A stretch of DNA of 37,273 bases from Oscillospiraceae bacterium (GCA_015065365.1 SVQL01000005.1:1-37273), one strand, 5' to 3'. Shown: positions 1 through 9,810, numbered from the stretch's first letter. The notes: generated by a model not told the origin, from the sequence alone. Numbers and translations: made by a program.

Positions 1-1
1 C

Positions 2-706
2 AAAAAGGTCTTTATCCGCTCGGGTATTCGCTTCGATTATCTGTTGCACGACAAGGACGACTCCTTTTTCCGCAAGCTTGTTAAGGATAACGTAAGCGGG
101 CAGCTCAAGGTAGCGCCCGAGCATTGCTCGTCTGCAGTTCTTTCCTGCATGGGCAAGCCCGAATTCGGTGTTTACGAGCGCTTCCGCGAAAAATATTTCC
201 GACTTACAAAGGAAATCGGCAAAGAGCAGTATCTTGTACCGTATCTTATGTCAAGCCACCCCGGATCGACGCTCAAGGATGCTCTTGAGCTTGCGCTCTG
301 TTTAAAGCGCGACAAGTACGCCCCCGAGCAGGTTCAGGACTATTACCCCACTCCGGGGACAGCTTCCACGGTTATGTTCAAGACGGGTATAAACCCACTT
401 ACCATGAAACGCGTGTACGTAGCAACCGATTACCATGAAAAGCTGCTTCAGCGCGCTCTTTTGCAGTATAACCGTCCCGAAAACGCGCCACTTGTGCGCG
501 AAGCACTGATAAAGCTCGGCAGAGAGGATCTTATAGGCTTTGATGAAAAGTGTCTTGTGAAACCCGAAAACAAGAATTACCATTCAAAAAAAGTAAATCA
601 AAAGATTGTAAAAAACAACACAGATAAATCTCACAATAAAACACCGACAAAGAAATTTTCTCAAAGTAAAAACAATTCAAAACACAAGCGTTCTTACCAA
701 AAATAA
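2..706 (+). CDS. ygiQ: YgiQ family radical SAM protein, C-terminal part (5' end lies outside the window)
   Basis: Frame is open from base 2 ([20 protein letters not shown]...); [38 protein letters not shown] and [18 protein letters not shown] match the YgiQ C-terminal half; Lys-rich tail. Confidence 0.9.
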   Translation, partial: KKVFIRSGIRFDYLLHDKDDSFFRKLVKDNVSGQLKVAPEHCSSAVLSCMGKPEFGVYERFREKYFRLTKEIGKEQYLVPYLMSSHPGSTLKDALELALCLKRDKYAPEQVQDYYPTPGTASTVMFKTGINPLTMKRVYVATDYHEKLLQRALLQYNRPENAPLVREALIKLGREDLIGFDEKCLVKPENKNYHSKKVNQKIVKNNTDKSHNKTPTKKFSQSKNNSKHKRSYQK

Positions 707-707
707 C

Positions 708-746
708 AAAAAAGTCGAAATGCTGAATTGCATTTCGACTTTTTTG
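708..746. terminator. Bidirectional intrinsic terminator between convergent ygiQ and rnc
   Basis: AAAAAAGTCGAAATGctgaattGCATTTCGACTTTTTT: long perfect stem with A/T tracts on both sides. Confidence 0.85.
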
Positions 747-769
747 TTTGTTTAAAATTTTCAACACAG

Positions 770-1471
770 TTAAATACCAAAAAGCTTTAGTGCCTCGCGC
801 GCGGCATTCTGCTCTGCCTCGCGCTTGGATTTTCCAACTCCGCGCCCAATAAGATTTGAGTTGAGTCTAACCTCAACCTCAAATTCCTTTGAGTGGTCGG
901 GGCCGCTTTCTCCCACCACGGTATAGGTAGGAGTCATTCCGTCGCTTACCTGCGTAAGCTGCTGAAGCTCGGTTTTAGCGTCGGAGTGAAGCATACTTTC
1001 GCCATTGTCTATCTGATTTTTGATTATAGGAAGCAAAAACTCCTTTACTCTGTCAATACCGTTATCGCCCGCGTCGAGAAATATAGCGGCAAGAAGTGCT
1101 TCAAAAGCATCCTCAAGAATGGACTGACGGTTTCGGTTTTTTTCCTCACCGTGGCCGAGATACAAATATTCTCCAAGTCCTATTTTCCTCGCGTAAGATG
1201 CAAGCGCCTGCGATTGAACGAGCGCAGCTCTTATATGAGTCAGATCTCCCTCGGGAAGGCTCGCGTATTTGGTAAACAAATATTCGCTCGTAACCAATGA
1301 CAGAACGGAATCTCCGAGAAACTCAAGTCGCTCGTTACAAACAGCATCTATTTTTCTTGCCCGAAGCTCGTGCGCGTATGACGAGTGAGTCAACGCCTCG
1401 CGAAGCAGCTCTTTGTTCTTAAAGGTATAGCCTATTGCATTTTCAAGAGCACCAATATCCGTTCTTTGCAT
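770..1471 (-). CDS. rnc: Ribonuclease III
   Basis: RNase III signature NERLEFLGDSVL; C-terminal dsRBD (DAKTELQQLTQ...GVGKSKREAEQNAAREAL). Confidence 0.96.
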   Translation of the reverse strand: MQRTDIGALENAIGYTFKNKELLREALTHSSYAHELRARKIDAVCNERLEFLGDSVLSLVTSEYLFTKYASLPEGDLTHIRAALVQSQALASYARKIGLGEYLYLGHGEEKNRNRQSILEDAFEALLAAIFLDAGDNGIDRVKEFLLPIIKNQIDNGESMLHSDAKTELQQLTQVSDGMTPTYTVVGESGPDHSKEFEVEVRLNSNLIGRGVGKSKREAEQNAAREALKLFGI

Positions 1472-1482
1472 TTGTTTCTCCT

Positions 1483-2811
1483 TTAAAGTATTTTATCCGC
1501 CATCTCCTCTATAATCTCAAGAGAACGCTCGGCATATTTTTCATATTTTGCGATTTTACCGCCCTTTACTCTCATAGGTAACGACTCAATTATTCCGAAG
1601 TTTGCATTCATGGGGACGAAATCTCCGCTTCCTCCTTCGGACACATAGTGCGCCATCGCGCCTATCATTGTAGTTTTGGGAAATACAGTCTTCTCCTCGC
1701 CAAGCGCGAGTGACGCCGCATTAAGTCCCGCAACAAATCCCGAGCCCGTAGATTCGATATATCCCTCAACACCCGTCATCTGTCCGGCAAAGAAAATGTT
1801 TTCTCTATCCTTCATAGCATAGGTAGCATCAAGCTTACCGGGTGAATTTATATACGTATTTCGATGCATAACTCCGTAGCGTAAAAATTCTGCGTTTTCA
1901 AGTCCGGGTATCATTCTGAACACCCTTCTCTGTTCGGGGAAGGTCAGATGCGTCTGAAATCCGACGAGATTATACATGCTTCCCTCGTCGTTTTCACGGC
2001 GAAGCTGAACTACCGCATGCGACTTACTTCCCGTACGCTTGTCCACCAAACCGACCGGCTTTAGCGGCCCAAAAAGAAGCGTATCGCGTCCGCGCCTTGC
2101 CATGACCTCAACGGGCATACAGCCCTCGAAAACCTTAAGCTTTTTCTGCTCCTCTTTGTCAAAATCCTTAAGAGTCGCCTCATCAGCGGTAACAAGCGCC
2201 TCCCAAAAAGCACTATACTGCTCCTCCGTCATAGGGCAGTTAATGTAATCCGCGTCACCCTTGTCGTAACGCGAGGCAAAAAAAGCCACGTCCATATTTA
2301 TAGATTGCGCATCAACTATTGGTGCCGCCGCATCAAAGAAATGAAGCCCATCGCCTACAAGCTCGTGACTTATATATTCCGCAAAGACGTCGGACGTAAG
2401 CGGTCCTGTTGCGATAACGGTAATTTCTCCGTCAGGCACTTCCGTGACCTCGCCCGCAATTACAGTTATATTTTCATTTTCTCTTATCTTTTGTGTGATA
2501 TACGCGGAAAATTTATCTCTGTCTACGGCGAGTGCCGAGCCTGCGGGAACTCTCGTGGCGTCAGCTGCCTCCATAATAAGAGAGCCCATACGACGAAGCT
2601 CCTCTTTAAGGAGTCCAACCGCATTAGTCGTGCTGTCCGAGCGCAGAGAGTTAGAACAAACAAGCTCTGCAAAATCCCTTGAATGATGCGCGGGGGTATA
2701 TTTTTCGGGCTTCATCTCAAAAAGCCTTACGTTTATACCCCGTCTTGCTATCTGCCAAGCTGCCTCGCAGCCTGCAAGTCCCGCGCCAAAAACGTTAACC
2801 GTTTTTTTCAT
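1483..2811 (-). CDS. trmFO: Methylenetetrahydrofolate--tRNA-(uracil-5-)-methyltransferase TrmFO
   Basis: N-terminal FAD motif [63 protein letters not shown]. Confidence 0.96.
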   Translation of the reverse strand: MKKTVNVFGAGLAGCEAAWQIARRGINVRLFEMKPEKYTPAHHSRDFAELVCSNSLRSDSTTNAVGLLKEELRRMGSLIMEAADATRVPAGSALAVDRDKFSAYITQKIRENENITVIAGEVTEVPDGEITVIATGPLTSDVFAEYISHELVGDGLHFFDAAAPIVDAQSINMDVAFFASRYDKGDADYINCPMTEEQYSAFWEALVTADEATLKDFDKEEQKKLKVFEGCMPVEVMARRGRDTLLFGPLKPVGLVDKRTGSKSHAVVQLRRENDEGSMYNLVGFQTHLTFPEQRRVFRMIPGLENAEFLRYGVMHRNTYINSPGKLDATYAMKDRENIFFAGQMTGVEGYIESTGSGFVAGLNAASLALGEEKTVFPKTTMIGAMAHYVSEGGSGDFVPMNANFGIIESLPMRVKGGKIAKYEKYAERSLEIIEEMADKIL

Positions 2812-5108
2812 TATTCGTTATCTCCGTTTGAAGATGTCTCGTAAGGCTTTTTAAACGAGCATCCGTTTTTCTTACAAACGAGTATAGGCTGTCCCTTTTT
2901 GCGGAAAAGCATTTCTCCGCACTGAGGACATTTTTCATTGGTAGGAAGATCCCACGATGAAAAATCACATTCGGGATATTTCTCACAGCTGTAAAATACG
3001 GTCTTGTTGCGTCCCGTTTTCATTACTATTTTAGAGCCGCACTTAGGACATGGAACACCGATATCACGTGTTTTCTGCTTGGTGAAATCACATTCGGGAT
3101 AACGTACGCAAGCAAAGAACGAGCCGTAGCGTCCCGTTCTCTGAACCATATCAGACCCACATTTTTCACACTTGAAGTCAGCTATAACAACCTTTTTTTC
3201 CTCGGTTGCACTTCCCTCGTTATCCGTATCCACGGTCTTTGAAAGAGGCTTTGTATTGCGGCAGGTCGGATAATTCGGACATGCGGCAAACTTGCCGTAT
3301 CTTCCGTTCTTTATAACCATTCGACTTCCGCACTTGTCGCAAATCATATCTGTTTCCTCAACCGGTACCTCAAGCTCCTCGGACGACATCTTTTCGTTTG
3401 CTACCTCAAGCTCCTTTTCAAATCCACCCCAGAACTCTGAAAGGACACTGTTCATTTCGACACCACCGTTCTCGATGCTGTCAAGTCTGTCCTCCATATG
3501 TGCGGTGAACTCATAGTCAACTATATCGGGGAAGCTTTCCTTCATAAGCTTGTTAGTTAGCTCTCCCGTAGGCGTGGGAACAAGTGACTTGCCCTCTCGC
3601 TTTACATAGTTACGAGTAATTATCGTAGTTATAATTGTTGCAAAAGTACTCGGACGTCCTATACCCTTTTCCTCAAGGAACTTGATGAGAGACGCGTCGT
3701 TGTATCTTGCGGGCGGCTCGGTAAAATGCTTTGCGGGATCGGTAGAAACAAGAGCTATCTTTTGTCCTTCCTTGATATCGGGCAGGCGGATATTCTTCTC
3801 TTCTCTTACCTCGTCAGCAGTGCGAACGGTATCCTCCTCGCTCTCCTCGTAAACCGCCATATAGCCTTGGAAATCAACGGTATATCCGCTTGTTCTGAAA
3901 ATATATCCCGCCGACTCAAAGTCAGCCGTAACGGTTGAAAGCACCGCGCTCTCCATCTGGCTCGCGATAAATCTTTCCCATATAAGCTTATACAGCTTAA
4001 ACTGGTCACTTGTTACGTACTTCCTTATTTTTGCAGGCTCAAGGTCAATTCGAGAGGGTCTGATTGCCTCGTGCGCGTCCTGTGCTCCTGCCTTTTGCTT
4101 ATAGCTTCTTGCGACAGAAGGATAGTACTTATCTCCGAATTTTTCGCCAATATAGCTTCTTGCCTCCTCCTGCGCCTGGACAGAAACTCTCTGTGAGTCT
4201 GTACGCATGTAGGTTATAAGACCTTGAATTCCTCCGTTTTCCGAACCGACGTTAACGCCTTCGTAAAGCTCCTGCGCAATACGCATAATCTTCTGTGACT
4301 GGAATCCAAGCTTCTTTGCCGCCTCCTGCTGCATAGTAGACGTAGTAAACGGGGGAGCGGGAAGCTTCTTTTTCTTGGACTTTCGAACTGAGCTTACACT
4401 GAAATCAGACGTGCTTACGGCGTTTACCACCTTCATAGCGTCCGCCTCGCAGCTAAGCTTCATCTTTCCTCTTGCATTTCCGTAAAAACGAACGGTAAAT
4501 TCCTGATTATTATTAGCGCAAAGAGTAGCGTCAACCGTCCAATACTCGACCGGCTTGAATTCTCTGATCTCCTCCTCACGCTCAACGATTATTCTGGTAG
4601 CCACCGACTGAACGCGACCTGCCGACAGCCCGCTTCTTACGTGCTTCCAGAGAAACGGAGATAGCTTGTAACCAACTATTCTGTCAAGAATTCTTCTTGC
4701 CTGCTGGGAGTTTACAAGATCCATATCAATGGCTCTCGGCTCCTTGATAGCCGCCTTTACAGCCGTCTTGGTTATCTCGTTAAAGGTTACGCGAAGCGTA
4801 TTCTCGGGCTCTATTCCGAGAGCAGTAGCCAAATGCCATGAAATAGCCTCTCCCTCTCGGTCAGGGTCGGTTGCTAAGAATACTTTATTTGCGTTTTTCG
4901 CTTCCTTCTTTATGTCCTTGATAAGGTCTCCCTTACCTCTTATGTTTATATAATGAGCCTCAAAGCCGTTCTCAATATCAACTCCCAACTTACTCTTGGG
5001 AAGATCTCTCACGTGTCCCTTGGATGCAACTACCTTGTAGTTAGATCCAAGATATCCTTTTATCGTAGCGGCCTTGGAGGGTGACTCCACTATAACAAGA
5101 TTTGCCAT
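2811..5108 (-). CDS. topA: DNA topoisomerase I
   Basis: Toprim [44 protein letters not shown], and four C-terminal Cys4 zinc ribbons. Stop/start overlaps trmFO (TAATG). Confidence 0.97.
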   Translation of the reverse strand: MANLVIVESPSKAATIKGYLGSNYKVVASKGHVRDLPKSKLGVDIENGFEAHYINIRGKGDLIKDIKKEAKNANKVFLATDPDREGEAISWHLATALGIEPENTLRVTFNEITKTAVKAAIKEPRAIDMDLVNSQQARRILDRIVGYKLSPFLWKHVRSGLSAGRVQSVATRIIVEREEEIREFKPVEYWTVDATLCANNNQEFTVRFYGNARGKMKLSCEADAMKVVNAVSTSDFSVSSVRKSKKKKLPAPPFTTSTMQQEAAKKLGFQSQKIMRIAQELYEGVNVGSENGGIQGLITYMRTDSQRVSVQAQEEARSYIGEKFGDKYYPSVARSYKQKAGAQDAHEAIRPSRIDLEPAKIRKYVTSDQFKLYKLIWERFIASQMESAVLSTVTADFESAGYIFRTSGYTVDFQGYMAVYEESEEDTVRTADEVREEKNIRLPDIKEGQKIALVSTDPAKHFTEPPARYNDASLIKFLEEKGIGRPSTFATIITTIITRNYVKREGKSLVPTPTGELTNKLMKESFPDIVDYEFTAHMEDRLDSIENGGVEMNSVLSEFWGGFEKELEVANEKMSSEELEVPVEETDMICDKCGSRMVIKNGRYGKFAACPNYPTCRNTKPLSKTVDTDNEGSATEEKKVVIADFKCEKCGSDMVQRTGRYGSFFACVRYPECDFTKQKTRDIGVPCPKCGSKIVMKTGRNKTVFYSCEKYPECDFSSWDLPTNEKCPQCGEMLFRKKGQPILVCKKNGCSFKKPYETSSNGDNE

Positions 5109-5145
5109 ATATTTTTCCTTTCAATGTTCTTTATATTCTAAGTAC

Positions 5146-6450
5146 TCAAGACTGCTTTTTATATGCTCCTCCGGGTTGGGAGATAATGAGTCCCGATATT
5201 TCAAGTAGCGTAAGCGACGTTATCACATCTCTGACATCTGCTCCGCGCGACACTATATCATCCGCCACAAAGATGGCGTCGTCCGGGATAAGAGCATATA
5301 TCTCTTTTGTTTTAACGTCGAGTGTTTTAAGAATGTCATTATGAAAATTCGAATTTTGAGTAGTTTTTGCTTCATAAGCCACTGACTCCCGTATAGGTTC
5401 ATCCGTCGCGGTAGCTTCTACCGATTTCTGCTGCTCTGTCTTTTCGATGACCTCATCATATCCTCCACGATAAGAAGCTTCCGAAGCGCCATATTCCTTA
5501 AGCACTTTTGCATCGAAATCGGAATGCTTGGTTGCCCACGCAAGCCTTTTGAAATTAAAGGTGTCGTGATAAAGAAAATCATAATGCGATATTAGATCGT
5601 TTGCGGACAGTACAACGTTTGCTCCGCTCCTTATAAGCTCATTAGGCCCCGTCGCTCTCGCCTCGCCAATCTGTCCGGGCAATGCAAAAAGCTCTCTGCC
5701 CTGTGCAACAGCTCTTGATGCGGTTATAAGAGCTCCGCTTCTTTTCGCCGCCTCAACAACGAGCACTCCATTAGACATACCGCTGATTATTCGGTTTCTT
5801 ATTGGGAAATTGTTCTGCAAAGGACGCTCAAAGGGCGGGAATTCGCTTATTACCGCGCCATGCTTTGCAATCTTACGCATAAGCCTTGCGTGCTCCTTCG
5901 GATAGACAACAGAAAGTCCGCTGCCGAGAACAGCGACGGTTTCTCCGCCTGCCTTGAGGGCAGCTGCAGCGCAAACGCCATCAATACCAAGCGCCATTCC
6001 ACTCACCACGCACACTCTCGCCGCAGATAGCTCATATGCTATTTTATACGCAGAACACTTTCCGTATTCGCTCATTTTTCTCGTACCGACCATTCCGATA
6101 CAAAGTCTTTGATCAACGTTTGGAAGCTTTCCTAAGCAATAAAGCATAACAGGCGGATTTTCAATAGTACGCAAACGCGAGGGATACCTCTCGTCCGTAT
6201 ATCCTATTACCTCTATTCCCTGCCTTTGACAGTACTTAAGATACTTATAGGGAATTTCAAGCGATTTATCAGCAAGACGAGCCTTCGTAATATCCTTAAT
6301 TCCCTCTATCTGCTCCAGCTCCTCCTCCGACATTCTGTAAACGTCGTAAGGATCGTCAAACGTCGTAACAAAGCTTGGAAATTCCTTCGACGCAATACCG
6401 AATTTTTCCGCAAGCCATATCCAATAAAGCGCATTCTCGTCTTTTCTCAT
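5146..6450 (-). CDS. dprA: DNA processing protein DprA/Smf
   Basis: VGTRKMSEYGK, GMALGIDGVCAAAALKAGGETVAVLGSGLSVVYPKEH, SGALITASRAVAQGRELFALPG. Preferred start ATG 6450, overlapping the upstream TGA (ATGA). Confidence 0.94.
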   Translation of the reverse strand: MRKDENALYWIWLAEKFGIASKEFPSFVTTFDDPYDVYRMSEEELEQIEGIKDITKARLADKSLEIPYKYLKYCQRQGIEVIGYTDERYPSRLRTIENPPVMLYCLGKLPNVDQRLCIGMVGTRKMSEYGKCSAYKIAYELSAARVCVVSGMALGIDGVCAAAALKAGGETVAVLGSGLSVVYPKEHARLMRKIAKHGAVISEFPPFERPLQNNFPIRNRIISGMSNGVLVVEAAKRSGALITASRAVAQGRELFALPGQIGEARATGPNELIRSGANVVLSANDLISHYDFLYHDTFNFKRLAWATKHSDFDAKVLKEYGASEASYRGGYDEVIEKTEQQKSVEATATDEPIRESVAYEAKTTQNSNFHNDILKTLDVKTKEIYALIPDDAIFVADDIVSRGADVRDVITSLTLLEISGLIISQPGGAYKKQS

Positions 6451-7271
6451 ACGTTTCCCCTTACTGTTTCCCAAATGCATATAGAAGCGGCAGCTGCCGC
6501 ATTGAGCGACTCTGCATCCTCACGCATGGGAATGATGACCGAGCCACTGCATGCACGTATCACACTGTCCGTAAGCCCGTGTCCCTCATTTCCGATAACA
6601 AAGCAGTCTCCTGCTGCAAGTCTTATTTCACCGATGTTTTGGGAGCCCTCGCCAAGCGTAGTTGCATACACCCTGCGGCCGTCGCCCACAAGCTCCGAAA
6701 TAAATCTTGGAAGCATTTTAAAGGCTACGCTCTGCGTATGCATTTTAAACACCGCGCCCATAGCGGCACGAATAGTCTTAGGATTGTAAATATCGGCGCA
6801 ATCGTCCGTAATTATAAGTCTGTCAATGCCGAGCGCATAACAGCTTCTTATAACCGTTCCGAGATTTCCGGGGTCTCGCAAGGACTCTGCAATAAGTATT
6901 TTTTCAACCTTACTCGGAGTATTTTCTCCGCTTTCGTGTAGCAAATCGAGAGCATGCGCAACGGTAATTACTCCCTCGGGCGCTCTCTCCTCGCTAATCT
7001 TTTCAAAAACAGAGTTGCTGACCTCTACGACGGCATCGTGAGATATTCTTCCCTCTGATACAGCCTTGTCAAGCATACGGCGAAGCGTATCGTTCATTGG
7101 ACTTTGACAAACGACGTATTTAATTTTCACATCAGATGAAATAGCTTCACCGAGAAGCTTAATTCCGTCAAAGCGAAAGAGTCCGCTTTCGCGGCGATTT
7201 TTCTTTTCGGCAAGTCCGCATACGAACTTTACAAGCGGATTTTGCCTTGAGCTTATTACCTCTTTATTCAT
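6447..7271 (-). CDS. TrmH/SpoU family RNA methyltransferase
   Basis: SRQNPLVKFVCGL, DPGNLGTVIRSCYALG, FVIGNEGHGLTDSV, IPMREDAESLNAAAAASICIWE. Start ATG 7271 preceded by GGAGA. Confidence 0.92.
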   Translation of the reverse strand: MNKEVISSRQNPLVKFVCGLAEKKNRRESGLFRFDGIKLLGEAISSDVKIKYVVCQSPMNDTLRRMLDKAVSEGRISHDAVVEVSNSVFEKISEERAPEGVITVAHALDLLHESGENTPSKVEKILIAESLRDPGNLGTVIRSCYALGIDRLIITDDCADIYNPKTIRAAMGAVFKMHTQSVAFKMLPRFISELVGDGRRVYATTLGEGSQNIGEIRLAAGDCFVIGNEGHGLTDSVIRACSGSVIIPMREDAESLNAAAAASICIWETVRGNV

Positions 7272-7297
7272 ATGCGCGTCTCCTTTTTTACACAAAT

Positions 7298-7321
7298 AAA
7301 ACCCCGTGAAAACGGGGTTTT
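7298..7321 (-). terminator. Intrinsic terminator downstream of rplT
   Basis: AAAACCCCGTgaaaACGGGGTTTT, GNRA-type loop, T tract; between rplT and the TrmH-type gene. Confidence 0.85.
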
Positions 7322-7331
7322 ATAGCTCTGA

Positions 7332-7685
7332 TTAAAGAGCTGCTTTTGACTTTTCAGCGAGAGCTGCGAAAGCTTCCTTATCGGAAACTGCAATCTCTGC
7401 GAGCATCTTACGGTTAAGATCGATGCCTGCGAGCTTAAGACCATGCATAAAGGTGGAGTAATTCATACCGTTTACCTTTGCCTGTGCGGAAATACGAGCG
7501 ATCCACAGTCTGCGGAAATCTCTCTTCTTCATCTTTCTGCCGGCAAATGCATAGTTTCCGCTCTTGAGAACGGCTTGCTTTGCCATCTTGAAATGCTTGG
7601 ACTTTGCGCCCCAGTATCCCTTTGCAGCCTTAAGAACTTTATTTCTTCTCTTGCGCGTCATCATAGCGCCCTTGATTCTTGCCAT
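7332..7685 (-). CDS. rplT: 50S ribosomal protein L20
   Basis: [42 protein letters not shown]...[41 protein letters not shown]. Confidence 0.98.
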   Translation of the reverse strand: MARIKGAMMTRKRRNKVLKAAKGYWGAKSKHFKMAKQAVLKSGNYAFAGRKMKKRDFRRLWIARISAQAKVNGMNYSTFMHGLKLAGIDLNRKMLAEIAVSDKEAFAALAEKSKAAL

Positions 7686-7715
7686 TTTTAATATCCTCCT
7701 TCTGTTGTTCCGTAA

Positions 7716-7910
7716 TTATTTCTGAATAAGCGTTCTGATGTTTGCGGTCATAGAATCACTGAGTATAGCACTCTGGCGAAGATGTCTCTTTCTCTTCGCG
7801 GTCTTAAGACCGGTGTTATGTCTGTGATGGCAGTGACCCATCTTTACCTTACCGGAAGCGGTAACAGAAAATCTCTTTGCGGATGCTTTATGTGTCTTTA
7901 CTTTTCCCAT
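7716..7910 (-). CDS. rpmI: 50S ribosomal protein L35
   Basis: MGKVKTHKASAKRFSVTASGKVKMGHCHHRHNTGLKTAKRKRHLRQ; lies between infC and rplT. Confidence 0.97.
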   Translation of the reverse strand: MGKVKTHKASAKRFSVTASGKVKMGHCHHRHNTGLKTAKRKRHLRQSAILSDSMTANIRTLIQK

Positions 7911-7993
7911 TTTTATAATCTCCTTTTTTTATAATCAAAATTGGGTGGGACTGAACGCCCCTTATAGTAGCGCGCTATGCGCGAATACATACG

Positions 7994-8512
7994 TTATTTA
8001 GCCTTTACGGGAGAAATCACCATGCTCATGATTCTGCCGTCAAGCACGGGAGCCTTATCAACGCTTCCGACCTCGCTACAGGTGTCCTGGAACTTCTTCA
8101 TTATTTCCTGACCTATGCCAACGTGACTCATCTCTCGTCCCTTAAAGCGCATTACGACTCTAACCTTATTTCCCGCTTCGAGAAACTTGATCGCATGGCG
8201 CGCCTTGGTTTCAAAATCATGAGTATCAATTCTGCAAGAAAGCTGAATCTCCTTAAGCTCAACGGTCTGCTGCTTCTTCTTCGCTTCCTTTTCCTTCTTG
8301 TCTCTCTCAAAGCGATACTTACCGTAGTCCATTATACGACATACGGGGGGCTGTGCTTGGGGAGCCATAAGAACAAGATCGTAGCTCTGATCGTAAGCCA
8401 TTTTGAGTGCCGCATCGGACGACATAATTCCTATCGCCTCACCGTCAACTCCAACGACTCTTACTTCCTTAAACTTAATCTCCTCATTGATAGTCATTTC
8501 TTTTGCGCTAAT
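7994..8512 (-). CDS. infC: Translation initiation factor IF-3, probable ATT start codon
   Basis: INEEIKFKEVRVVGVDGEAIGIMSSDAALKMA...CRIMDYGKYRFERDKKEKEAKKKQQTVELKEIQLSCRIDTHDF. GGAGG at the right distance precedes ATT 8512; the in-frame ATG 8596 would place the leader terminator inside the gene. Confidence 0.93.
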   Translation of the reverse strand: MSAKEMTINEEIKFKEVRVVGVDGEAIGIMSSDAALKMAYDQSYDLVLMAPQAQPPVCRIMDYGKYRFERDKKEKEAKKKQQTVELKEIQLSCRIDTHDFETKARHAIKFLEAGNKVRVVMRFKGREMSHVGIGQEIMKKFQDTCSEVGSVDKAPVLDGRIMSMVISPVKAK

Positions 8513-8676
8513 ACCGAATACACCTCCAAAGTAGCCCGTGAGGGCAAAAAAAATCATGCGAAAGAATATTTCTCCGCACGATGACACCTCGGGCACACCC
8601 GAAGCACTTAGTGAATATCAAACCGTACGCAACTCGTCGGCACGGTGAGAACGGAGAACGTTCTTCTTCTTTTGCC
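8513..8676 (-). promoter_or_regulatory. infC-rpmI-rplT operon leader, probable L20-type autoregulatory attenuator
   Basis: About 160-nt untranslated leader containing hairpin CTTCGGGtgtgCCCGAGG and a complete terminator (8546-8582) ahead of the infC SD. Confidence 0.7.
8546..8582 (-). terminator. Attenuator terminator within the infC leader
   Basis: Minus strand ATCGTGCGgAGAAataTTCTttCGCATGATTTTTTTT: 8-bp outer stem (one G-U), inner 4-bp stem, T8 tract. Confidence 0.75.
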
Positions 8677-8681
8677 TGACT

Positions 8682-8710
8682 ATTTTACCACACATGAATC
8701 CGTTTGTCAA
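8682..8710 (-). promoter_or_regulatory. Sigma-A-type promoter of the infC operon
   Basis: Minus strand TTGACA - 17 nt - TAAAAT. Confidence 0.85.
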
Positions 8711-8935
8711 TACCTTTTTTTGATTTTTTTTGATTTTTTCTCAGTTTCATGAGATGCGATTTTTAATACACAAATTGTTTACAATCACGTTGAGTCAAGA
8801 CATATACGACACGACCTACGACATTTTCTAAATTTAAAGGATAAAAGCACCAAAAAATTCAGAAAAACTTGGCATTTTTTCTATTGTGTATCGTTTTTAA
8901 CGAATTTTTCGACAAAAAATCGTGTAAAATGGATA

Positions 8936-8964
8936 TTTACAAATTCTCTTTTTTAGGGTATAAT
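8936..8964 (+). promoter_or_regulatory. Sigma-A-type promoter of candidate small RNA
   Basis: TTTACA (8936-8941) - 17 nt - TATAAT (8959-8964). Confidence 0.8.
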
Positions 8965-8970
8965 ACTAAA

Positions 8971-9082
8971 GCTGTCGGCGGCACCAACTCCACAGCGTCA
9001 CGCACAACGGTAATTCTTATCTGCGGAATATCAAGCTTATGATATCTTTCAGCGCAGAAAAGGTTTCGGTTGTGCTTTTTTA
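8971..9082 (+). ncRNA. Candidate structured small RNA with its own promoter and terminator (class not recognised)
   Basis: 5' stem GCTGT/ACAGC (8971-8975/8992-8996); outer stem GCACAAC/GTTGTGC (9002-9008/9069-9075) then T6; nested CTGCG/CGCAG (9021-9025/9053-9057) and ATATCA/TGATAT (9028-9033/9040-9045). No ORF. Confidence 0.65.
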
Positions 9083-9100
9083 TTTCCTGCAAAAAAACTG

Positions 9101-9129
9101 TTGCAATTCCGAATTAAATATGTTATAAT
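9101..9129 (+). promoter_or_regulatory. Sigma-A-type promoter of the 77-aa gene
   Basis: TTGCAA - 17 nt - TATAAT, just downstream of the candidate sRNA terminator. Confidence 0.75.
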
Positions 9130-9172
9130 GTGATTGTTACAAGTTTAAAAAGAAAAGAAAGGAAAGTGGATT

Positions 9173-9406
9173 ATGAAAAAGATTATTTGCAAGGTAGAAT
9201 ACGATACCGAGGCTGCTGAGGTAGTTCTTAAGAAGGTAAACGGTAATTTCGGAGATGCCGACGGCTACGAGGAAACTCTTTACAAAACCGCAAACGGCAA
9301 GTTCTTCCTCTACACCAACGGCGGAGCTGACTCCAAGTATCCCACCGAGGATATCAAGCGTATGTCCCCCGCAAAGGCTGACGAGTGGCTCGCTGCAAAC
9401 GCGTAA
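9173..9406 (+). CDS. Small acidic conserved protein of unknown function
   Basis: SD AGGAAAG; MKKIICKVEYDTEAAEVV...ETLYKTANGKFFLYTNGG...SPAKADEWLAANA resembles the widespread Firmicutes small proteins with a YDTETA...LYRTKKGxFFLxGEGG...AxEW pattern (from memory). Confidence 0.85.
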   Translation: MKKIICKVEYDTEAAEVVLKKVNGNFGDADGYEETLYKTANGKFFLYTNGGADSKYPTEDIKRMSPAKADEWLAANA

Positions 9407-9414
9407 TTCAAAAG

Positions 9415-9467
9415 AAAACGTAACGGCAGAGTATATCGGATGACGATAGCTCCGCCGTTACGTTTTT
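9415..9467 (+). terminator. Intrinsic terminator after the 77-aa gene
   Basis: AAAACGTAACGGC...GCCGTTACGTTTTT, stem extended by GAG/CTC. Confidence 0.8.
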
Positions 9468-9520
9468 ATTTTTAAGTTTATCCATACCGAAAAACACGAC
9501 TGAAAATTCGGATTTCAAAA

Positions 9521-9757
9521 TCAAGCCTCGTCAAACACGAGGAATTTGTATACCGGTATATCAAGCACGCGAGCGATATCAAAAAGAGTATCAAGAGAAA
9601 CCGCTTTGTTAATATTCGGGGCTTCAACGTGACCGATAAACGCCGGCGTGCGATCTATTTTCTCTGCTAATTGCTCCTGTGTCAGTCCTCTTAATTTGCG
9701 GTAATAAGCAATTTTCAATCCCAACTGCATATACTCAGATTCGTAGATAAGCTTCAT
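9521..9757 (-). CDS. XRE-family helix-turn-helix regulator
   Basis: LGLKIAYYRKLRGLTQEQLAEKIDRTPAFIGHVE...SLDTLFDIARVLDIPVYKFL, typical HTH_3. Start ATG 9757 preceded by GAGGTGG. Confidence 0.92.
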   Translation of the reverse strand: MKLIYESEYMQLGLKIAYYRKLRGLTQEQLAEKIDRTPAFIGHVEAPNINKAVSLDTLFDIARVLDIPVYKFLVFDEA

Positions 9758-9781
9758 CACTCCACCTCTTTCCGTAATAAT

Positions 9782-9810
9782 ATTATACCGCAAACAAAAA
9801 AATCTTGACA
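9782..9810 (-). promoter_or_regulatory. Promoter of the XRE regulator gene
   Basis: Minus strand TGTCAA - 17 nt - TATAAT; the -35 is the same 6 bp as the + strand TTGACA at 9805-9810. Confidence 0.65.

Noticed and set aside
893-1300. 135-aa + strand ORF opposite rnc
   Set aside because: Covered by RNase III on the other strand; no SD and no motif.
6226-6941. Two overlapping 187/188-aa + strand ORFs opposite dprA/TrmH
   Set aside because: Spurious antisense frames; both underlying minus-strand genes are well recognised.
8513-8596. N-terminal extension of IF-3 from ATG 8596
   Set aside because: Would translate the attenuator hairpin; extension (MPEVSSCGEIFFRMIFFALTGYFGGVFG) is not IF-3-like, and SD-ATT fits better.
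8714-8740. Short TTTTTTTGA tandem repeat as microsatellite or CRISPR-like repeat
   Set aside because: Only three units without spacers; better explained as A-tracts upstream of the infC promoter.
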